Counted from the stretch's first letter, positions 17,023 to 26,538 are shown. The stretch is DNA of 64,000 nucleotides from Microbacterium invictum (GCF_034421375.1 NZ_CP139779.1:2604001-2668000); one strand, 5' to 3'. A program made the numbers and translations. The notes: generated by a model not told the origin, from the sequence alone.

Positions 17023-17898
17023 ATGCCGGAGATGCCCGAGGTGCAGGGACTCGTGGAGTTCCTCCGCGGCCGCCTGACCGATCACGCCGTCACCCGCGCC
17101 ACCGTGGCGAACATCGCCGCGCTGAAGACCTACGATCCACCGATCACCGCGCTCGTAGGCGCGACCGTGACCGGTGTCGAACGCCACGGCAAGTTCGTCG
17201 ACATCGCCACCCGCGATGGGGACGACACCGCCCCGCACCTCGTCTTCCATCTCGCCAAGGCCGGCTGGTTGCGGTGGTACGACGCGCTGCCGTCGACCGT
17301 GATCCGCCCCGGCAAGACCCCGATCGCCCTGCGCGTCGGGTTCGATGACGGCTCGGGGTTCGATCTCACCGAGGCGGGCACGAAGAAGTCGCTGGCCGTC
17401 TCGGTCGTCAGCGACCCGGCCGAAGTCCCCGGCATCGCCCGGCTCGGCCCCGACCCTCTCGACCCCGCCTTCGACCGCGACGCGTTCGCGGCGCTCCTCG
17501 CCGGACGCCGCACGCAGATCAAGGGAGTGCTCCGCGACCAGTCGATCATCGCGGGTGTCGGAAACGCCTACTCCGACGAGATCCTGCACGCGGCGAAGAT
17601 GTCGCCCTACGCCCTCGCCGCCGGCCTCGACGAGGCCGAGATCGACCGGCTCTATCAGGCGATGACCGAGACCCTCGCCGAGGCGTTGGCCGCGGCATCC
17701 GGAAAGCCGCCCGCCGACCTGAAGGACGCCAAGCGGCGCGGGATGCGCGTGCACGGGCGGCGCGGGGAGGCATGCCCGGTCTGCGGCGACGAGGTGCGGA
17801 GCGTCTTCTTCGCCGACAACTCCCTGGAGTACTGTCCCACCTGCCAGACGGGCGGGAAGATCCTCGCCGACCGGCGGCTCTCGCGCCTCCTGAAGTGA
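17023..17898 (+). CDS. Fpg/Nei family DNA glycosylase
   Basis: Base-excision repair glycosylase/AP lyase, 291 aa. The mature N-terminus PEMPEVQGL supplies the catalytic Pro and Glu. The H2TH region around DQSIIAGVGNAYSDEILHAAKMSP is well conserved, and a C-terminal zinc finger has Cys251, Cys254, Cys271 and Cys274. The Gln of YCPTCQTGG is followed by an extra 15-residue basic tail. The second residue after the initiator must be Pro, which fixes the start at 17023. Whether it prefers oxidised purines or pyrimidines is not evident. CAGGAT 6 nt upstream suggests a leaderless start. Confidence 0.9.
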   Translation: MPEMPEVQGLVEFLRGRLTDHAVTRATVANIAALKTYDPPITALVGATVTGVERHGKFVDIATRDGDDTAPHLVFHLAKAGWLRWYDALPSTVIRPGKTPIALRVGFDDGSGFDLTEAGTKKSLAVSVVSDPAEVPGIARLGPDPLDPAFDRDAFAALLAGRRTQIKGVLRDQSIIAGVGNAYSDEILHAAKMSPYALAAGLDEAEIDRLYQAMTETLAEALAAASGKPPADLKDAKRRGMRVHGRRGEACPVCGDEVRSVFFADNSLEYCPTCQTGGKILADRRLSRLLK

Positions 17899-17918
17899 GC
17901 ATCCCCGGCTCACAGCCA

Positions 17919-17946
17919 CGGGGAGGCCGCCGAAGCGACCTCCCCG
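17919..17946. terminator. Hairpin between convergent glycosylase and glpK genes
   Basis: Arms CGGGGAGG (17919-17926) and CCTCCCCG (17939-17946) are exact complements around 12 nt. It lies between two convergent stop codons (17898 and 17962), so it can serve both strands. Confidence 0.75.
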
Positions 17947-17961
17947 TTGCTCAGTCGTGGA

Positions 17962-19476
17962 TCACGACACGTCGTCGTCGACCCAGTCGAAGGTCTTTGT
18001 GACGGCCTTCTTCCAGTTGCGCAGCAGCCGCTCGCGCTCGGCTTCGTCCATCTTCGGCTCCCAGCGCCGGTCCTCCTGCCAGTTCTTGGCCAGATCGTCG
18101 AGGCCCGACCAGAATCCGACGGCGAGACCGGCGGCGTAGGCAGCCCCCAGCGCCGTCGTCTCGGCCACGACCGGCCGCACGACCGGCACACCGAGGATGT
18201 CGGCCTGGAACTGCATCAGCAGATCGTTGGCGATCATGCCGCCGTCGACCTTCAGCTCCGTCAGCGGCACTCCTGAGTCGGCGTTGACCGCGTCGATGAC
18301 CTCGCGGGTCTGGAAGGCCGTGGCCTCCAGCACCGCCCGGGCGATGTGGCCCTTGTTGACGTAGCGGGTGAGACCGACCAGCGCACCGCGGGCGTCGGAG
18401 CGCCAGTAGGGCGCGAACAGGCCCGAGAACGCCGGCACGAAGTACGCACCGCCGTTGTCGTCCACCGAGGCGGCGAGGGTCTCCACCTCCGGGGCGGAGG
18501 AGATGAGACCGAGGTTGTCGCGCAGCCACTGCACGAGCGAACCGGTGACAGCGATCGAACCCTCGAGGGCGTAGTGCGCCGGCTCGTCGCCAAGCTTGTA
18601 TCCCAGCGTCGTCAGCAGCCCGTTCTGCGAGTGGACGATCTCGGTGTCGGTGTTGAAGATGATGAAGTTGCCCGTGCCGTAGGTGTTCTTCGCCTCCCCT
18701 TGCTCGAACGCCGCCTGGCCGAAGGTCGCGGCCTGCTGGTCGCCGAGGATGCCGGCGATCGGCGTCTCGCGCAGCAGGCTCGAGCTCTCAGCCTGGCCGT
18801 AGACCTCGGACGAGCTGCGGATCTCGGGCATCATCGACAGCGGGACGCCGAAGATGTCGAGGATGTCCTCACGCCACGACAGCGTCTCGAGGTCCATGAA
18901 CAGCGTCCGCGAGGCGTTGGTCACGTCGGTGGCGTGCACGCCGCCGTCGACGCCGCCGGTGAGGTTCCACAGCACCCAGGTGTCGGTCGTGCCGAAGAGC
19001 AGGTCGCCGCGCTCGGCGCGCTCGCGCGCCCCCTCGACGTTCTCGAGGATCCAGACGATCTTGGTGCCGGAGAAGTAGGTCGCCAGCGGCAGACCGACCG
19101 TCGACTTGAACCGCTCGGTGCCCCCGTCGGCGGCGAGCTTGTCGACGATGCTCTGGGTGCGGGTGTCCTGCCAGACGATGGCGTTGTAGACCGGCTCGCC
19201 GGTGTTCTTGTCCCAGACCACGGCGGTCTCGCGCTGGTTCGTGATACCGATCGCCGCGATGTCGTGACGGGTGAGGTCGGCCTTGGACAGGGCCTGACCG
19301 ATCACCTCACGGGTGTTCCGCCAGATCTCCATCGGGTCGTGCTCGACCCATCCGGCGCGCGGGAAGATCTGCTCGTGCTCGAGCTGACCGCTCTGGATGA
19401 TGCTGCCGGACTTGTCGAAGATGATCGCGCGCGTGGACGTGGTGCCCTGGTCGATCGCGAGGATGTAGTCGGCCAT
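17962..19476 (-). CDS. glpK: Glycerol kinase
   Basis: Phosphorylates glycerol to sn-glycerol-3-phosphate in the cytoplasm, 504 aa, FGGY family. The ATPase-type motif [15 protein letters not shown] opens the protein; [30 protein letters not shown] and [19 protein letters not shown] follow. In Firmicutes a His in the loop before GLLTT is phosphorylated by HPr; here that position is Asn (SQNGLLTT), so that control is not expected. Last gene of glpD-glpF-glpK, 91 nt behind glpF, with a GGGAGTATCAAGC ribosome site before ATG. Confidence 0.96.
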   Translation of the reverse strand: MADYILAIDQGTTSTRAIIFDKSGSIIQSGQLEHEQIFPRAGWVEHDPMEIWRNTREVIGQALSKADLTRHDIAAIGITNQRETAVVWDKNTGEPVYNAIVWQDTRTQSIVDKLAADGGTERFKSTVGLPLATYFSGTKIVWILENVEGARERAERGDLLFGTTDTWVLWNLTGGVDGGVHATDVTNASRTLFMDLETLSWREDILDIFGVPLSMMPEIRSSSEVYGQAESSSLLRETPIAGILGDQQAATFGQAAFEQGEAKNTYGTGNFIIFNTDTEIVHSQNGLLTTLGYKLGDEPAHYALEGSIAVTGSLVQWLRDNLGLISSAPEVETLAASVDDNGGAYFVPAFSGLFAPYWRSDARGALVGLTRYVNKGHIARAVLEATAFQTREVIDAVNADSGVPLTELKVDGGMIANDLLMQFQADILGVPVVRPVVAETTALGAAYAAGLAVGFWSGLDDLAKNWQEDRRWEPKMDEAERERLLRNWKKAVTKTFDWVDDDVS

Positions 19477-19567
19477 GCTTGATACTCCCTTGTGTGTCGC
19501 TTGGTGATGTGTCGTCTGTGATGCGGGTGGACGCGCCGCCGCGCCCTGAGGCAGCGGATGCCGGGAC

Positions 19568-20326
19568 TCAGCCGAGGATCGGCATCAGCGGGATCGCGGC
19601 GAACCCGGCGAGGACACCACCGATGATCGGTCCGACGATCGGCACCCACGAGTAGCTCCAGTCGCTGCCGCCCTTGTTCTTGATCGGCAGCACCGCGTGG
19701 GCGATGCGCGGGCCGAGGTCGCGCGCCGGGTTGATCGCATATCCGGTGGGGCCACCGAGCGAGGCGCCGATGCCGACGACGAGGAGGGCGACGGGCAGGG
19801 CGCCGAGGGCCGCGAGGCCGGACGGGTCGCCGTTGCGGCCAAAGCCGATCACCACGAAGACGAGGACGAAGGTGCCGATGATCTCGGTGACGAGGTTCCA
19901 GCCGTAGGTGCGGATGGCGGGACCGGTGGAGAAGACGCCGAGTTTGGTCGCCGCGTCCTCTTCAGCGTCGAAGTGCTTCTTGTAGGCCGCCCAGGCGAGC
20001 ACCGCACCGATGAAGGCACCGATCAGCTGCGCGCCGATGTAGACGAGGATCGAGAGGGGTCCGACCGGGACGCCCTGGCCGAACTCCGTCGCGCCGTTGG
20101 CGACGAGCCCGAGCGTGACGGCGGGGTTGAGGTGAGCACCGGAGATGTAGGCGACCGTGACACCGGCGAAGACCGCGAGGCCCCAGCCGAAGTTCACCAG
20201 CAGGAAGCCGCCGGCAAAGCCCTTGGTCTTCGTCAGAGCGACGTTGGCGACGACGCCACAACCCAGGAGGGTCAGCAGCATCGTGCCGATCACCTCCGAG
20301 GTGAAGACGATACCCAGATTGTCCAC
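19568..20326 (-). CDS. glpF: Glycerol uptake facilitator (aquaglyceroporin, MIP family)
   Basis: Channel for glycerol diffusion through the membrane, 252 aa, six transmembrane helices with the two half-helix NPA boxes in [11 protein letters not shown] and [11 protein letters not shown]. The Asp after the second NPA (NPARD) marks glyceroporins rather than water-only channels. GTG start 20326 with AAGAAGG upstream. It lies between glpD and glpK, whose product traps the imported glycerol. Confidence 0.95.
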   Translation of the reverse strand: MDNLGIVFTSEVIGTMLLTLLGCGVVANVALTKTKGFAGGFLLVNFGWGLAVFAGVTVAYISGAHLNPAVTLGLVANGATEFGQGVPVGPLSILVYIGAQLIGAFIGAVLAWAAYKKHFDAEEDAATKLGVFSTGPAIRTYGWNLVTEIIGTFVLVFVVIGFGRNGDPSGLAALGALPVALLVVGIGASLGGPTGYAINPARDLGPRIAHAVLPIKNKGGSDWSYSWVPIVGPIIGGVLAGFAAIPLMPILG

Positions 20327-20406
20327 ATTGACCTTCTTTCGTCGTGCGGCCCCATGCCGCGTCAGGAAGAGTCGCCGGGAAGCGCGCCGCCCGGCGACCG
20401 GGGCGA

Positions 20407-20434
20407 CATGACCGACGCCGGAGCGGCGGTCATG
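20407..20434 (-). terminator. Hairpin between glpD and glpF
   Basis: Arms CATGACCG and CGGTCATG (20407-20414, 20427-20434), extended by three more pairs after one mismatch, lie just after the glpD stop. It may attenuate readthrough or stabilise the processed mRNA within the operon. Confidence 0.5.
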
Positions 20435-20438
20435 ACGA

Positions 20439-22172
20439 TCATGAGAGTACGGCGTCCTGCGTCAGATCGACACCATGCCGCTCCGCGAGGAAGCGGGCGC
20501 TCGCGCGAACTTCCTCGCCGCGCCGTTCGGTGTCCCACCCGAGGGTGTCGCCGACGACCTCGGCGAGCTCCTCCAGCACCGGCATCGTCACCGCGCCGAC
20601 GAAGGCCACGCTCGTGCGACGAAGCAGCACGTCGATGAGGTGCACCACGTACTCGGTGCGGGTGAGGTAGGCGATCTCGCCGGTGCTGTAGTCGGGGAGC
20701 GTCCGGAGCGCGCGGTCGTCCTCGGGCAGCGCCTCGATGAGGGCGGCGGCGCGGGTTCCGTACCGCTCCAGGAGCTGATCGGTCCGCGCCGCGGCGAGGT
20801 GGCCGCGGTGGCTCTCGACCCAGGTGGCGCGGGCGCGCTGGGTGCGGGGGTAGCCGTCGGCGCCACCGATCATGAGCCCCGCGGTGCTGCGCACCCGGCG
20901 GCGGCCGAGGATGTCGAGGACGCGGTCGGAGAGCTGCTCGCCGAGGGCGCGGAAGGTGGTCCACTTGCCGCCGACAAGGCTGAGCACCGTCGTCTGCGGG
21001 CGACCGGCGGCGGTGGCCTGCTCGACGCGGTAGTCGCGCGAGACGAAACCGGGCTGGGTGTCGTCGTGGCGCGGCAGCGGGCGGACCCCGGCGAACCGGT
21101 AGACGATCTCGGAGCGGTCGACGGGGATGTCGGGGAAGACGTGCGTGATCAGGTCGAAGAAGTAGTCGACCTCTTCCTCGGTGCACACCGCGGGGGTGCG
21201 CATGTCGTGGTCGATGTCGGTCGTGCCCACCATCACCCGGCCCTTGAGCGGGTAGATGAGGACGATGCGTCCGTCCTTGTGCTCGAAGAAGATCTCACGC
21301 CCCCCGGTCGCGTCGCGCAGCGCGGGGTTGTCGAGCACGATGTGAGAGCCCTTCGTGCCGCCCATGTAGGAGGTGTCGCGACCGAGGGACTCGTTGGTCA
21401 GGTCTGTCCAGGGGCCGGACGCGTTGACGACGACGTCCGAGGTGATGTCGAACTCCTCGCCGGTGACCTCGTCGCGCACCCGGAGGCCGGATGCCGACAT
21501 GGCGACCGCCGACAGGTAGTTCGCCGCCCGCGCGTGGGGGCCGGCGGCCAGGCCGTCGTAGAGGACGTCGAGGGCGAGCCGCTCGGGGTCGTGCATGCTG
21601 GCGTCGAAGTAGGTGGCGGTGTACTTCACGTCGCCGTTGAGAGCCGGCAGCTCCGAGAGCGAACGCTTGCGCCCGTGGAAGCGGTGACGCGGCACCGATC
21701 CGCCGTCGCGCGAGAAGAAGTCGTAGATCGTCAGCCCCACCTTGATCAGCAGCGCGCCGCGCTCGGAGGGCTTCCCCTGCTTGTGGGTGATGAAGCGGAG
21801 CGGGGCGGAGAACAGACCTGAGAAGGTGGAGAAGATCGGCACCGTCGTCGGCAGGGGCCGGACGTAGTGGGGCGCGGTCTTGATGAGCGCGTTGCGCTCG
21901 ACGACCGACTCGCGCACGAGACGGAACTCGCCGTTCTCGAGGTAGCGGATGCCGCCGTGGATCATGTGCGACGACGCGCTCGAGGCGCCCGAGACGAAGT
22001 CGTCCCGCTCGACGAGGATCACCTTGACCCCCTGCAGCGCCAGATCCCGGAAGGTCGCGATGCCGTTGATACCGCCACCGACGATGACGACGTCGGCCGT
22101 CGGATCCGCGGCGATCGCACGCACCTCGGCGCGCTGCGACGTGGGCTCTGAGGTGGCGGGCTGGCTGCTCAT
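20439..22172 (-). CDS. glpD: Glycerol-3-phosphate dehydrogenase (FAD, respiratory)
   Basis: Oxidises glycerol-3-phosphate to dihydroxyacetone phosphate and passes electrons to the quinone pool, 577 aa. N-terminal FAD fold VVIVGGGINGIATFRDLALQG and SSHMIHGGIRYLENGEFRLV, then the DAO domain (YPLKGRVMVGTTDID, VGGKWTTFRALGEQLSDRVL), and a C-terminal helical domain (residues about 430-577). ATG 22172 has GAGGAG 7 nt upstream; the in-frame ATG five codons earlier lacks one. First gene of glpD-glpF-glpK and divergent from a SorC-type regulator across 116 nt that hold its operator. Confidence 0.95.
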   Translation of the reverse strand: MSSQPATSEPTSQRAEVRAIAADPTADVVIVGGGINGIATFRDLALQGVKVILVERDDFVSGASSASSHMIHGGIRYLENGEFRLVRESVVERNALIKTAPHYVRPLPTTVPIFSTFSGLFSAPLRFITHKQGKPSERGALLIKVGLTIYDFFSRDGGSVPRHRFHGRKRSLSELPALNGDVKYTATYFDASMHDPERLALDVLYDGLAAGPHARAANYLSAVAMSASGLRVRDEVTGEEFDITSDVVVNASGPWTDLTNESLGRDTSYMGGTKGSHIVLDNPALRDATGGREIFFEHKDGRIVLIYPLKGRVMVGTTDIDHDMRTPAVCTEEEVDYFFDLITHVFPDIPVDRSEIVYRFAGVRPLPRHDDTQPGFVSRDYRVEQATAAGRPQTTVLSLVGGKWTTFRALGEQLSDRVLDILGRRRVRSTAGLMIGGADGYPRTQRARATWVESHRGHLAAARTDQLLERYGTRAAALIEALPEDDRALRTLPDYSTGEIAYLTRTEYVVHLIDVLLRRTSVAFVGAVTMPVLEELAEVVGDTLGWDTERRGEEVRASARFLAERHGVDLTQDAVLS

Positions 22173-22217
22173 CGGGACTCCTCTCACGGTGTCCCCTTGC
22201 GCGGCACCGCATCATCT

Positions 22218-22231
22218 GGATGAATACATCC
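22218..22231. promoter_or_regulatory. Short inverted repeat in glpD promoter region
   Basis: GGATG-AATA-CATCC, 46 nt upstream of the glpD start. It could be a second protein site or part of the glpD promoter. Only five bases per arm, so weak evidence. Confidence 0.3.
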
Positions 22232-22250
22232 TGAACCCGCCCGAACGTCA

Positions 22251-22277
22251 GTGCAATCATCTTGCACATATGTGCAA
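22251..22277. promoter_or_regulatory. Operator of the SorC-type glycerol regulator
   Basis: TTGCACATATGTGCAA (22262-22277) is a perfect 16-bp palindrome. Its left half pairs again with GTGCAA at 22251-22256, so three half-sites (GTGCAA, TTGCAC, GTGCAA) are spaced about one helical turn apart. It ends 11 nt before the regulator ATG, over its ribosome site (AAAGGAG), which fits autoregulation, and lies about 80 nt from glpD. Confidence 0.75.
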
Positions 22278-22288
22278 AGGAGAGGATG

Positions 22289-23308
22289 ATGCCGGATTCG
22301 CCCGATGTCGGAGAGACCGTCCTGCCCGAGCGCACCAGGGACGCGCTGCGCGCCGCGCAGCTCTATTACATGCAGGACCTCACGATGGACGCCATCGCCC
22401 GCGAGCTGCGCACGTCGCGGTCATCCGTCTCCCGTCTGCTCAGTCAGGCACGCGAGACCGGACTGGTCGAGATCGTCATCCACTCCCCGCTCGAGGGCCC
22501 CAGCCGGCTCGCCGCAGACATCCGCGAGCGTTTCGGGGTGACCGCGCACATCGTGCCGGTGCCCGACCGTGCGAGTGATGTCGAGCGCCTCGACCGCGTC
22601 GCGCTGTCGGCGGCGCGGACGCTGGCGAGCTGGGTGGACTCGAACCAGAGCGTGGGGATCGCGTGGGGATCCACGATCGGCGCGGTCAGCCGGCACCTCC
22701 CGCGGCGTGTGACGCACAACGCCGATGTGGTCCAGCTCAACGGTGCCGGCAACATGCGCACGACCGGCATCATGTACGCCAGCGAGCTGCTCAGCCGGTT
22801 CGGTGACGCCTTCGGGGCGCAGGTGCACCAGTTCCCGGTGCCGGCCTTCTTCGACGACCCCGAGACCAAGCGGGCGTTCTGGCGCGAGCGGTCGATCCGG
22901 CGGGTGCTGGAGATGCAGGCGAGCCTCGATCTGGCGGTCTTCGGGGTCGGGTCCCCGTTCGCCGAGGTGCCGAGTCACGTCTACCAGGGCGGCTACCTCG
23001 ACGCCGAGGACTATCGGGCCCTCAGCCGCGAGCACGTGGTCGGCGACGTCGCGACCGTGTTCTATCGCGCGGACGGGTCGAGCGACGGCATCCCGCTGAA
23101 CGAACGTGCGACGGGGCCGGACTTCTCGGTGTTGCGTCGCGCCCCGCGGCGCGTGGGAATCGTCGCCGGCCGGGCCAAGGTGCCGAGCCTCCGGGGGGCC
23201 CTGCGTGCCGGACTCATCACCGACGTCATCCTCGACGAGTCCACGGCGCGCGACCTCGCCGCGAGCGCGCGCGAGGATAGCCCCTCGCGCGCACCTGTGC
23301 GGGAATGA
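22289..23308 (+). CDS. Sugar-binding transcriptional regulator, SorC/DeoR family (glycerol operon)
   Basis: 339 aa. The N-terminal HTH (residues about 15-60, AAQLYYMQDLTMDAIARELRTSRSSVSRLLSQARETGLVEI, given here as recognised motif region) is followed by a sugar-phosphate effector domain with VGIAWGSTIGAV and DLAVFGVGSPF, the phosphosugar-isomerase-like core of SorC/CggR/DeoR regulators. It is divergent from glpD-glpF-glpK with a strong palindrome between, so it probably senses a glycerol-derived phosphate and controls that operon and itself; this is inference. Two adjacent ATGs (22286, 22289) follow AAAGGAGAGG; the second has better spacing. Confidence 0.88.
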   Translation: MPDSPDVGETVLPERTRDALRAAQLYYMQDLTMDAIARELRTSRSSVSRLLSQARETGLVEIVIHSPLEGPSRLAADIRERFGVTAHIVPVPDRASDVERLDRVALSAARTLASWVDSNQSVGIAWGSTIGAVSRHLPRRVTHNADVVQLNGAGNMRTTGIMYASELLSRFGDAFGAQVHQFPVPAFFDDPETKRAFWRERSIRRVLEMQASLDLAVFGVGSPFAEVPSHVYQGGYLDAEDYRALSREHVVGDVATVFYRADGSSDGIPLNERATGPDFSVLRRAPRRVGIVAGRAKVPSLRGALRAGLITDVILDESTARDLAASAREDSPSRAPVRE

Positions 23309-23329
23309 ATCCGCCGAGGCGGCGTTGAG

Positions 23330-23335
23330 TACACT
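23330..23335 (+). promoter_or_regulatory. -10 box TACACT before the FMN riboswitch
   Basis: TACACT ends 12 nt before the first conserved base of the riboswitch, the expected distance for a start site just upstream of the aptamer. Confidence 0.5.
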
Positions 23336-23346
23336 CGTGAGCAGCA

Positions 23347-23505
23347 ACGTGCTCCGGGGTCGGTGAGAATCCGAACCGGCGGTGATAGTCCGCGAGCGAC
23401 GGCGTCGCATCCGAGAGGATGTCGCCCGACCTGATCCGGTGGAATTCCGGAACCGACGGTGATGCGGGGGAAGGTCCTCGCGAGTCCGGATGGGAGGAAG
23501 CACGT
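23347..23505 (+). ncRNA. FMN riboswitch (RFN element)
   Basis: The conserved RFN blocks occur in order: ACGTGCTCCGGGGTCGGTG, then GAACCGGCGGTGATAGTC, then GATCCGGTGGAATTCCGG, AACCGACGGTGA, AGTCCGGATGGGAG and the closing GCACGT, which pairs with the first ACGTGC. A variable hairpin (23405-23428) sits at the usual place. Binding of FMN should shut off the rib operon that follows. Downstream, CAGGCGC/GCGCCTG and a CCCCGGGGCCCC stretch before the ribD ribosome site could be the expression platform. Confidence 0.95.
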
Positions 23506-23576
23506 CAGGCGCCTGCGCCTGTCGTTCCCGTGCCCCGGGGCCCCTATGGGTCGACTGGATGGACGAGGGAAGACGG

Positions 23577-24623
23577 ATGACGGTGCGAGACGTCGAGCGC
23601 GATGCGATGCATCGTGCTCTCGCGCTGGCGGTCAACGGGCCGGCGGGGTTCAACCCCCAGGTCGGGGCGGTCATTCTCGAGCCCGACGGCCGCATCCTGT
23701 CCGAGGGGTGGCATCGCGGTGCCGGCACGCCGCACGCCGAGGTCGATGCGCTGTCCCGGCTCTCGCCCGGCGAGGCGCAGGGCGCGACGGCCGTGGTGAC
23801 CCTGGAGCCGTGCAACCACACCGGCCGGACCGGGCCGTGCGCGCAAGCACTCCTGGCTGCCGGCGTCTCCCGGGTGCTGTACGCGGTCGACGACCCCGGC
23901 GTCGTCTCCGCCGGCGGTGCCGACACCCTGCGGAAGGCGGGCGTCGAGGTCGAGGCCGGCGTGCTCGGCGACGAGGGCCGCGAGCTCCTCTCCTCCTGGC
24001 TGACCGTGCAGCGCCTCGGGCGTCCGCACGTCACGGTGAAGTGGGCGCAGTCGCTCGACGGCCGTGCCGCAGCATCCGACGGCACCAGCCAGTGGATCAC
24101 CGGGCCCGCCGCCCGGCAGGACGTCCACCGCCGCCGGGCCGCCGCCGACGCCATCGTCGTGGGGACCGGCACGGTGCTCGCCGACGACCCTTCGCTGACC
24201 GCCCGCGACCCCGACGGAGCACTGCGTGCAGATCAGCCGCGCCCCGTGGTCATCGGCGAGCGGCCGACGCCCGCCGGGGCAGCCGTGCGCCGTCACCCTC
24301 GGGAGCCCCTGTTCTTCTCGTCGCGCGATCTTCCCGGGGTGCTGAACGATCTTCGTCGAGAGGGCGTGCAGCGCGTGTTCGTCGAGGGGGGTCCAACCCT
24401 GGCCTCTGCCTTCGTACGCGCGGGTCTCGTCGACGAGGTGCTCGCCTACGTCGCGCCCGCCCTCCTCGGCGGACCACGTCTGGCGCTCGGCGACATCGGC
24501 GTCGCGACGATCGACGCGGCCCTTCGCCTCACGCTCTCGTCCGTCGAGCGCCTCGGCGACGACCTCCTCCTCGTCGCGCACCCCACGACTGCTCCCTCTC
24601 CCGCGAACGCGAAGGACGACTGA
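23577..24623 (+). CDS. ribD: Bifunctional riboflavin deaminase/reductase RibD
   Basis: Second and third steps of riboflavin synthesis, 348 aa. The N-terminal deaminase domain has zinc ligands in TPHAEVDAL and EPCNHTGRTGPC. The C-terminal DHFR-like reductase begins near residue 155 (VKWAQSLDGRAA, QWITGPAARQDVHRRRAAAD, VGTGTVLADDP) and ends with FVEGGPTLASAF. The start at 23577 gives MTVRDVERDAMHRAL; other ATGs lie upstream in the riboswitch leader. Its TGA overlaps the ribE ATG (ATGA). Regulated by the FMN riboswitch. Confidence 0.95.
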   Translation: MTVRDVERDAMHRALALAVNGPAGFNPQVGAVILEPDGRILSEGWHRGAGTPHAEVDALSRLSPGEAQGATAVVTLEPCNHTGRTGPCAQALLAAGVSRVLYAVDDPGVVSAGGADTLRKAGVEVEAGVLGDEGRELLSSWLTVQRLGRPHVTVKWAQSLDGRAAASDGTSQWITGPAARQDVHRRRAAADAIVVGTGTVLADDPSLTARDPDGALRADQPRPVVIGERPTPAGAAVRRHPREPLFFSSRDLPGVLNDLRREGVQRVFVEGGPTLASAFVRAGLVDEVLAYVAPALLGGPRLALGDIGVATIDAALRLTLSSVERLGDDLLLVAHPTTAPSPANAKDD

Positions 24624-25267
24624 TGTTCACCGGAATCATCGAAGAGATCGGCGCCGTCACCGCCGTCGCGCCGTCCGGCGACGGCCTGCGGCTGACCGTG
24701 CGCGCTCCGAAGGCGGTGTCGGATGCCGGGCACGGCGACTCCATCGCCGTCAGCGGCGTGTGCCTCACCGTCGTCGACCGCGGCGAGGACTGGTTCACCG
24801 CCGATGTCATGCGCCAGACCCTCGACATGTCGACCCTCGCCGGGGTCGCGGCCGGGCGCGCCGTGAACCTCGAGCGCGCGACCGCCGCTCACGGACGGCT
24901 GGGCGGTCACATCGTCCAGGGTCACATCGACGGCACCGGAACCGTCGTCGAGGTGCGCCCGGGTGACGAATGGCGAGTCGTCCGCGTCGCCCTGCCCCCG
25001 CACCTCGCCCCTCTCGTCGTCGACAAGGGCTCCATCGCCGTCGACGGGGTCTCGCTGACCGTCAGCGCGGTGAGCGTACCCGGCGAGGCCGAGCCGTGGT
25101 TCGAGGTGTCGCTCATCCCCGAGACGCTCGAGGCCACCACCCTCGGCACCCGCGCGGCCGGCGACGCCGTCAACCTCGAGACCGACATCCTAGCGCGGCA
25201 CGTGCAGCGCCTTCTCGCATTCCCCCCGACGGCGCCCGCCGTCCCGAACGAAGGAGGCTCCCGATGA
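24623..25267 (+). CDS. ribE: Riboflavin synthase (alpha chain)
   Basis: Dismutates two 6,7-dimethyl-8-ribityllumazine to riboflavin, 214 aa. Two lumazine-binding repeats are visible: MFTGIIEEIGAV...GDSIAVSGVCLTVV and GGHIVQGHIDGTG...KGSIAVDGVSLTV, each about 95 residues. It overlaps the ribD stop by 1-3 nt and the ribBA start (25264) by 4 nt, all within one riboswitch-controlled operon. Confidence 0.95.
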   Translation: MFTGIIEEIGAVTAVAPSGDGLRLTVRAPKAVSDAGHGDSIAVSGVCLTVVDRGEDWFTADVMRQTLDMSTLAGVAAGRAVNLERATAAHGRLGGHIVQGHIDGTGTVVEVRPGDEWRVVRVALPPHLAPLVVDKGSIAVDGVSLTVSAVSVPGEAEPWFEVSLIPETLEATTLGTRAAGDAVNLETDILARHVQRLLAFPPTAPAVPNEGGSR

Positions 25268-26538
25268 GCCTTTCCCCCCTCTCCGACGCCCTCGACGCGC
25301 TCCGCGCGGGCAAGCCCGTCATCGTCGTCGACGATGAGAACCGCGAGAACGAAGGCGACATCATCCTCTCCGCGCAGCTGGCCACCCCCGAGTGGGTGGC
25401 GTGGACGGTGCGCTGGTCCAGCGGCTTCGTCTGCGCGCCGATGCCCGCCGACTGGGCCGACCGGCTCGACCTCCCGCCGATGGTCGAGGTGAACGAGGAC
25501 GCCCGCGGTACCGCGTACACCGTGAGCGTCGACGCCGCCGATCGGATCTCGACCGGGATCAGTGCGAGCGACCGTGCCCACACCCTCAACGTGCTCGCCG
25601 ACGTCGAGTCCACCCCGAGCTCGGTCATCCGCCCGGGGCACATCCTGCCGCTGCGCGCGGTCGACGGGGGCGTGCGCGAACGCGCCGGGCACACCGAGGC
25701 CGCCGTGGAGCTGATGAAGCTAGCCGGCCTCCCGCCGGTGGGGGCGATCGCCGAGGTCGTCGCCGAGGACGGATCCATGATGCGGATGCCGGGACTGATC
25801 GAGCTCGCCGCCCGCGACGGCATCCCCCTCATCACCATCGAGCAGCTCATCGCCCACCTCGACGAGGTCGACCCGCTCGACGCGTCGTCGCACGGCGCCC
25901 AGCGGCGTCGGGTGAGCCTGCGCGCCGAGGCGACGGTGCCGACCTCGCACGGCGAGTTCCGCTTCCGCGCCTACAAGGACCGGATCACCGGCACCGACCA
26001 CCTCGCCGTCATCTCGGGCGAGCTCGGCGACGAGGCACCGCTCGTGCGCGTGCACTCGGAGTGCCTCACCGGCGAGGCCTTCGGGTCGCTGAAGTGCGAG
26101 TGCGGCCCGCAGCTGGAGGCGGCGCTCGACGCCATCGAGCAGGACGGCGGCGTCGTCATCTACATGCGCGGTCACGAGGGGCGCGGGATCGGCCTCATCA
26201 ACAAGCTGCGCGCGTACAGCCTGCAGGAGCGCGGCATGGACACCGTGGACGCCAATCTCGCCCTGGGGCTCCCGGCCGACGCTCGCGACTACGCCGCGGC
26301 CGCCGGCATCCTCGCCGACCTCGGCATCGACAAGGTGCGGCTCCTGACGAACAACACCGACAAGGTCGCGCAGCTGCGCGGGTTCGGGCTGGACGTCGTC
26401 GAGCAGGTTCCGCTGCTCGTCGGCGTCGGGCCGAACAACCACCAGTACCTGACCACCAAGCGGGACCGCATGGGGCACATCATCGACGAGGGCGACTTGG
26501 CGGAGGCCATCGCCCATATGAAGGAGGGGGTCGCGTGA
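25264..26538 (+). CDS. ribBA: Bifunctional 3,4-DHBP synthase / GTP cyclohydrolase II
   Basis: Makes both precursors of lumazine: DHBP from ribulose-5-phosphate and the pyrimidine from GTP. 424 aa. The N-terminal RibB domain (residues 1-205) shows [13 protein letters not shown] and the acidic loop. The C-terminal RibA domain has the zinc cysteines in [20 protein letters not shown] and the GTP-site motif [18 protein letters not shown]. Both active sites look intact. ATG with GGAGG 7 nt upstream; GTGA overlap with ribH. Confidence 0.96.
   Translation: MSLSPLSDALDALRAGKPVIVVDDENRENEGDIILSAQLATPEWVAWTVRWSSGFVCAPMPADWADRLDLPPMVEVNEDARGTAYTVSVDAADRISTGISASDRAHTLNVLADVESTPSSVIRPGHILPLRAVDGGVRERAGHTEAAVELMKLAGLPPVGAIAEVVAEDGSMMRMPGLIELAARDGIPLITIEQLIAHLDEVDPLDASSHGAQRRRVSLRAEATVPTSHGEFRFRAYKDRITGTDHLAVISGELGDEAPLVRVHSECLTGEAFGSLKCECGPQLEAALDAIEQDGGVVIYMRGHEGRGIGLINKLRAYSLQERGMDTVDANLALGLPADARDYAAAAGILADLGIDKVRLLTNNTDKVAQLRGFGLDVVEQVPLLVGVGPNNHQYLTTKRDRMGHIIDEGDLAEAIAHMKEGVA

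Noticed and set aside
24970..25263. Upstream extension of ribBA
   Set aside because: The frame is antisense-like Arg/Pro-rich sequence inside ribE; the ATG at 25264 has a strong Shine-Dalgarno and the normal RibB N-terminus.
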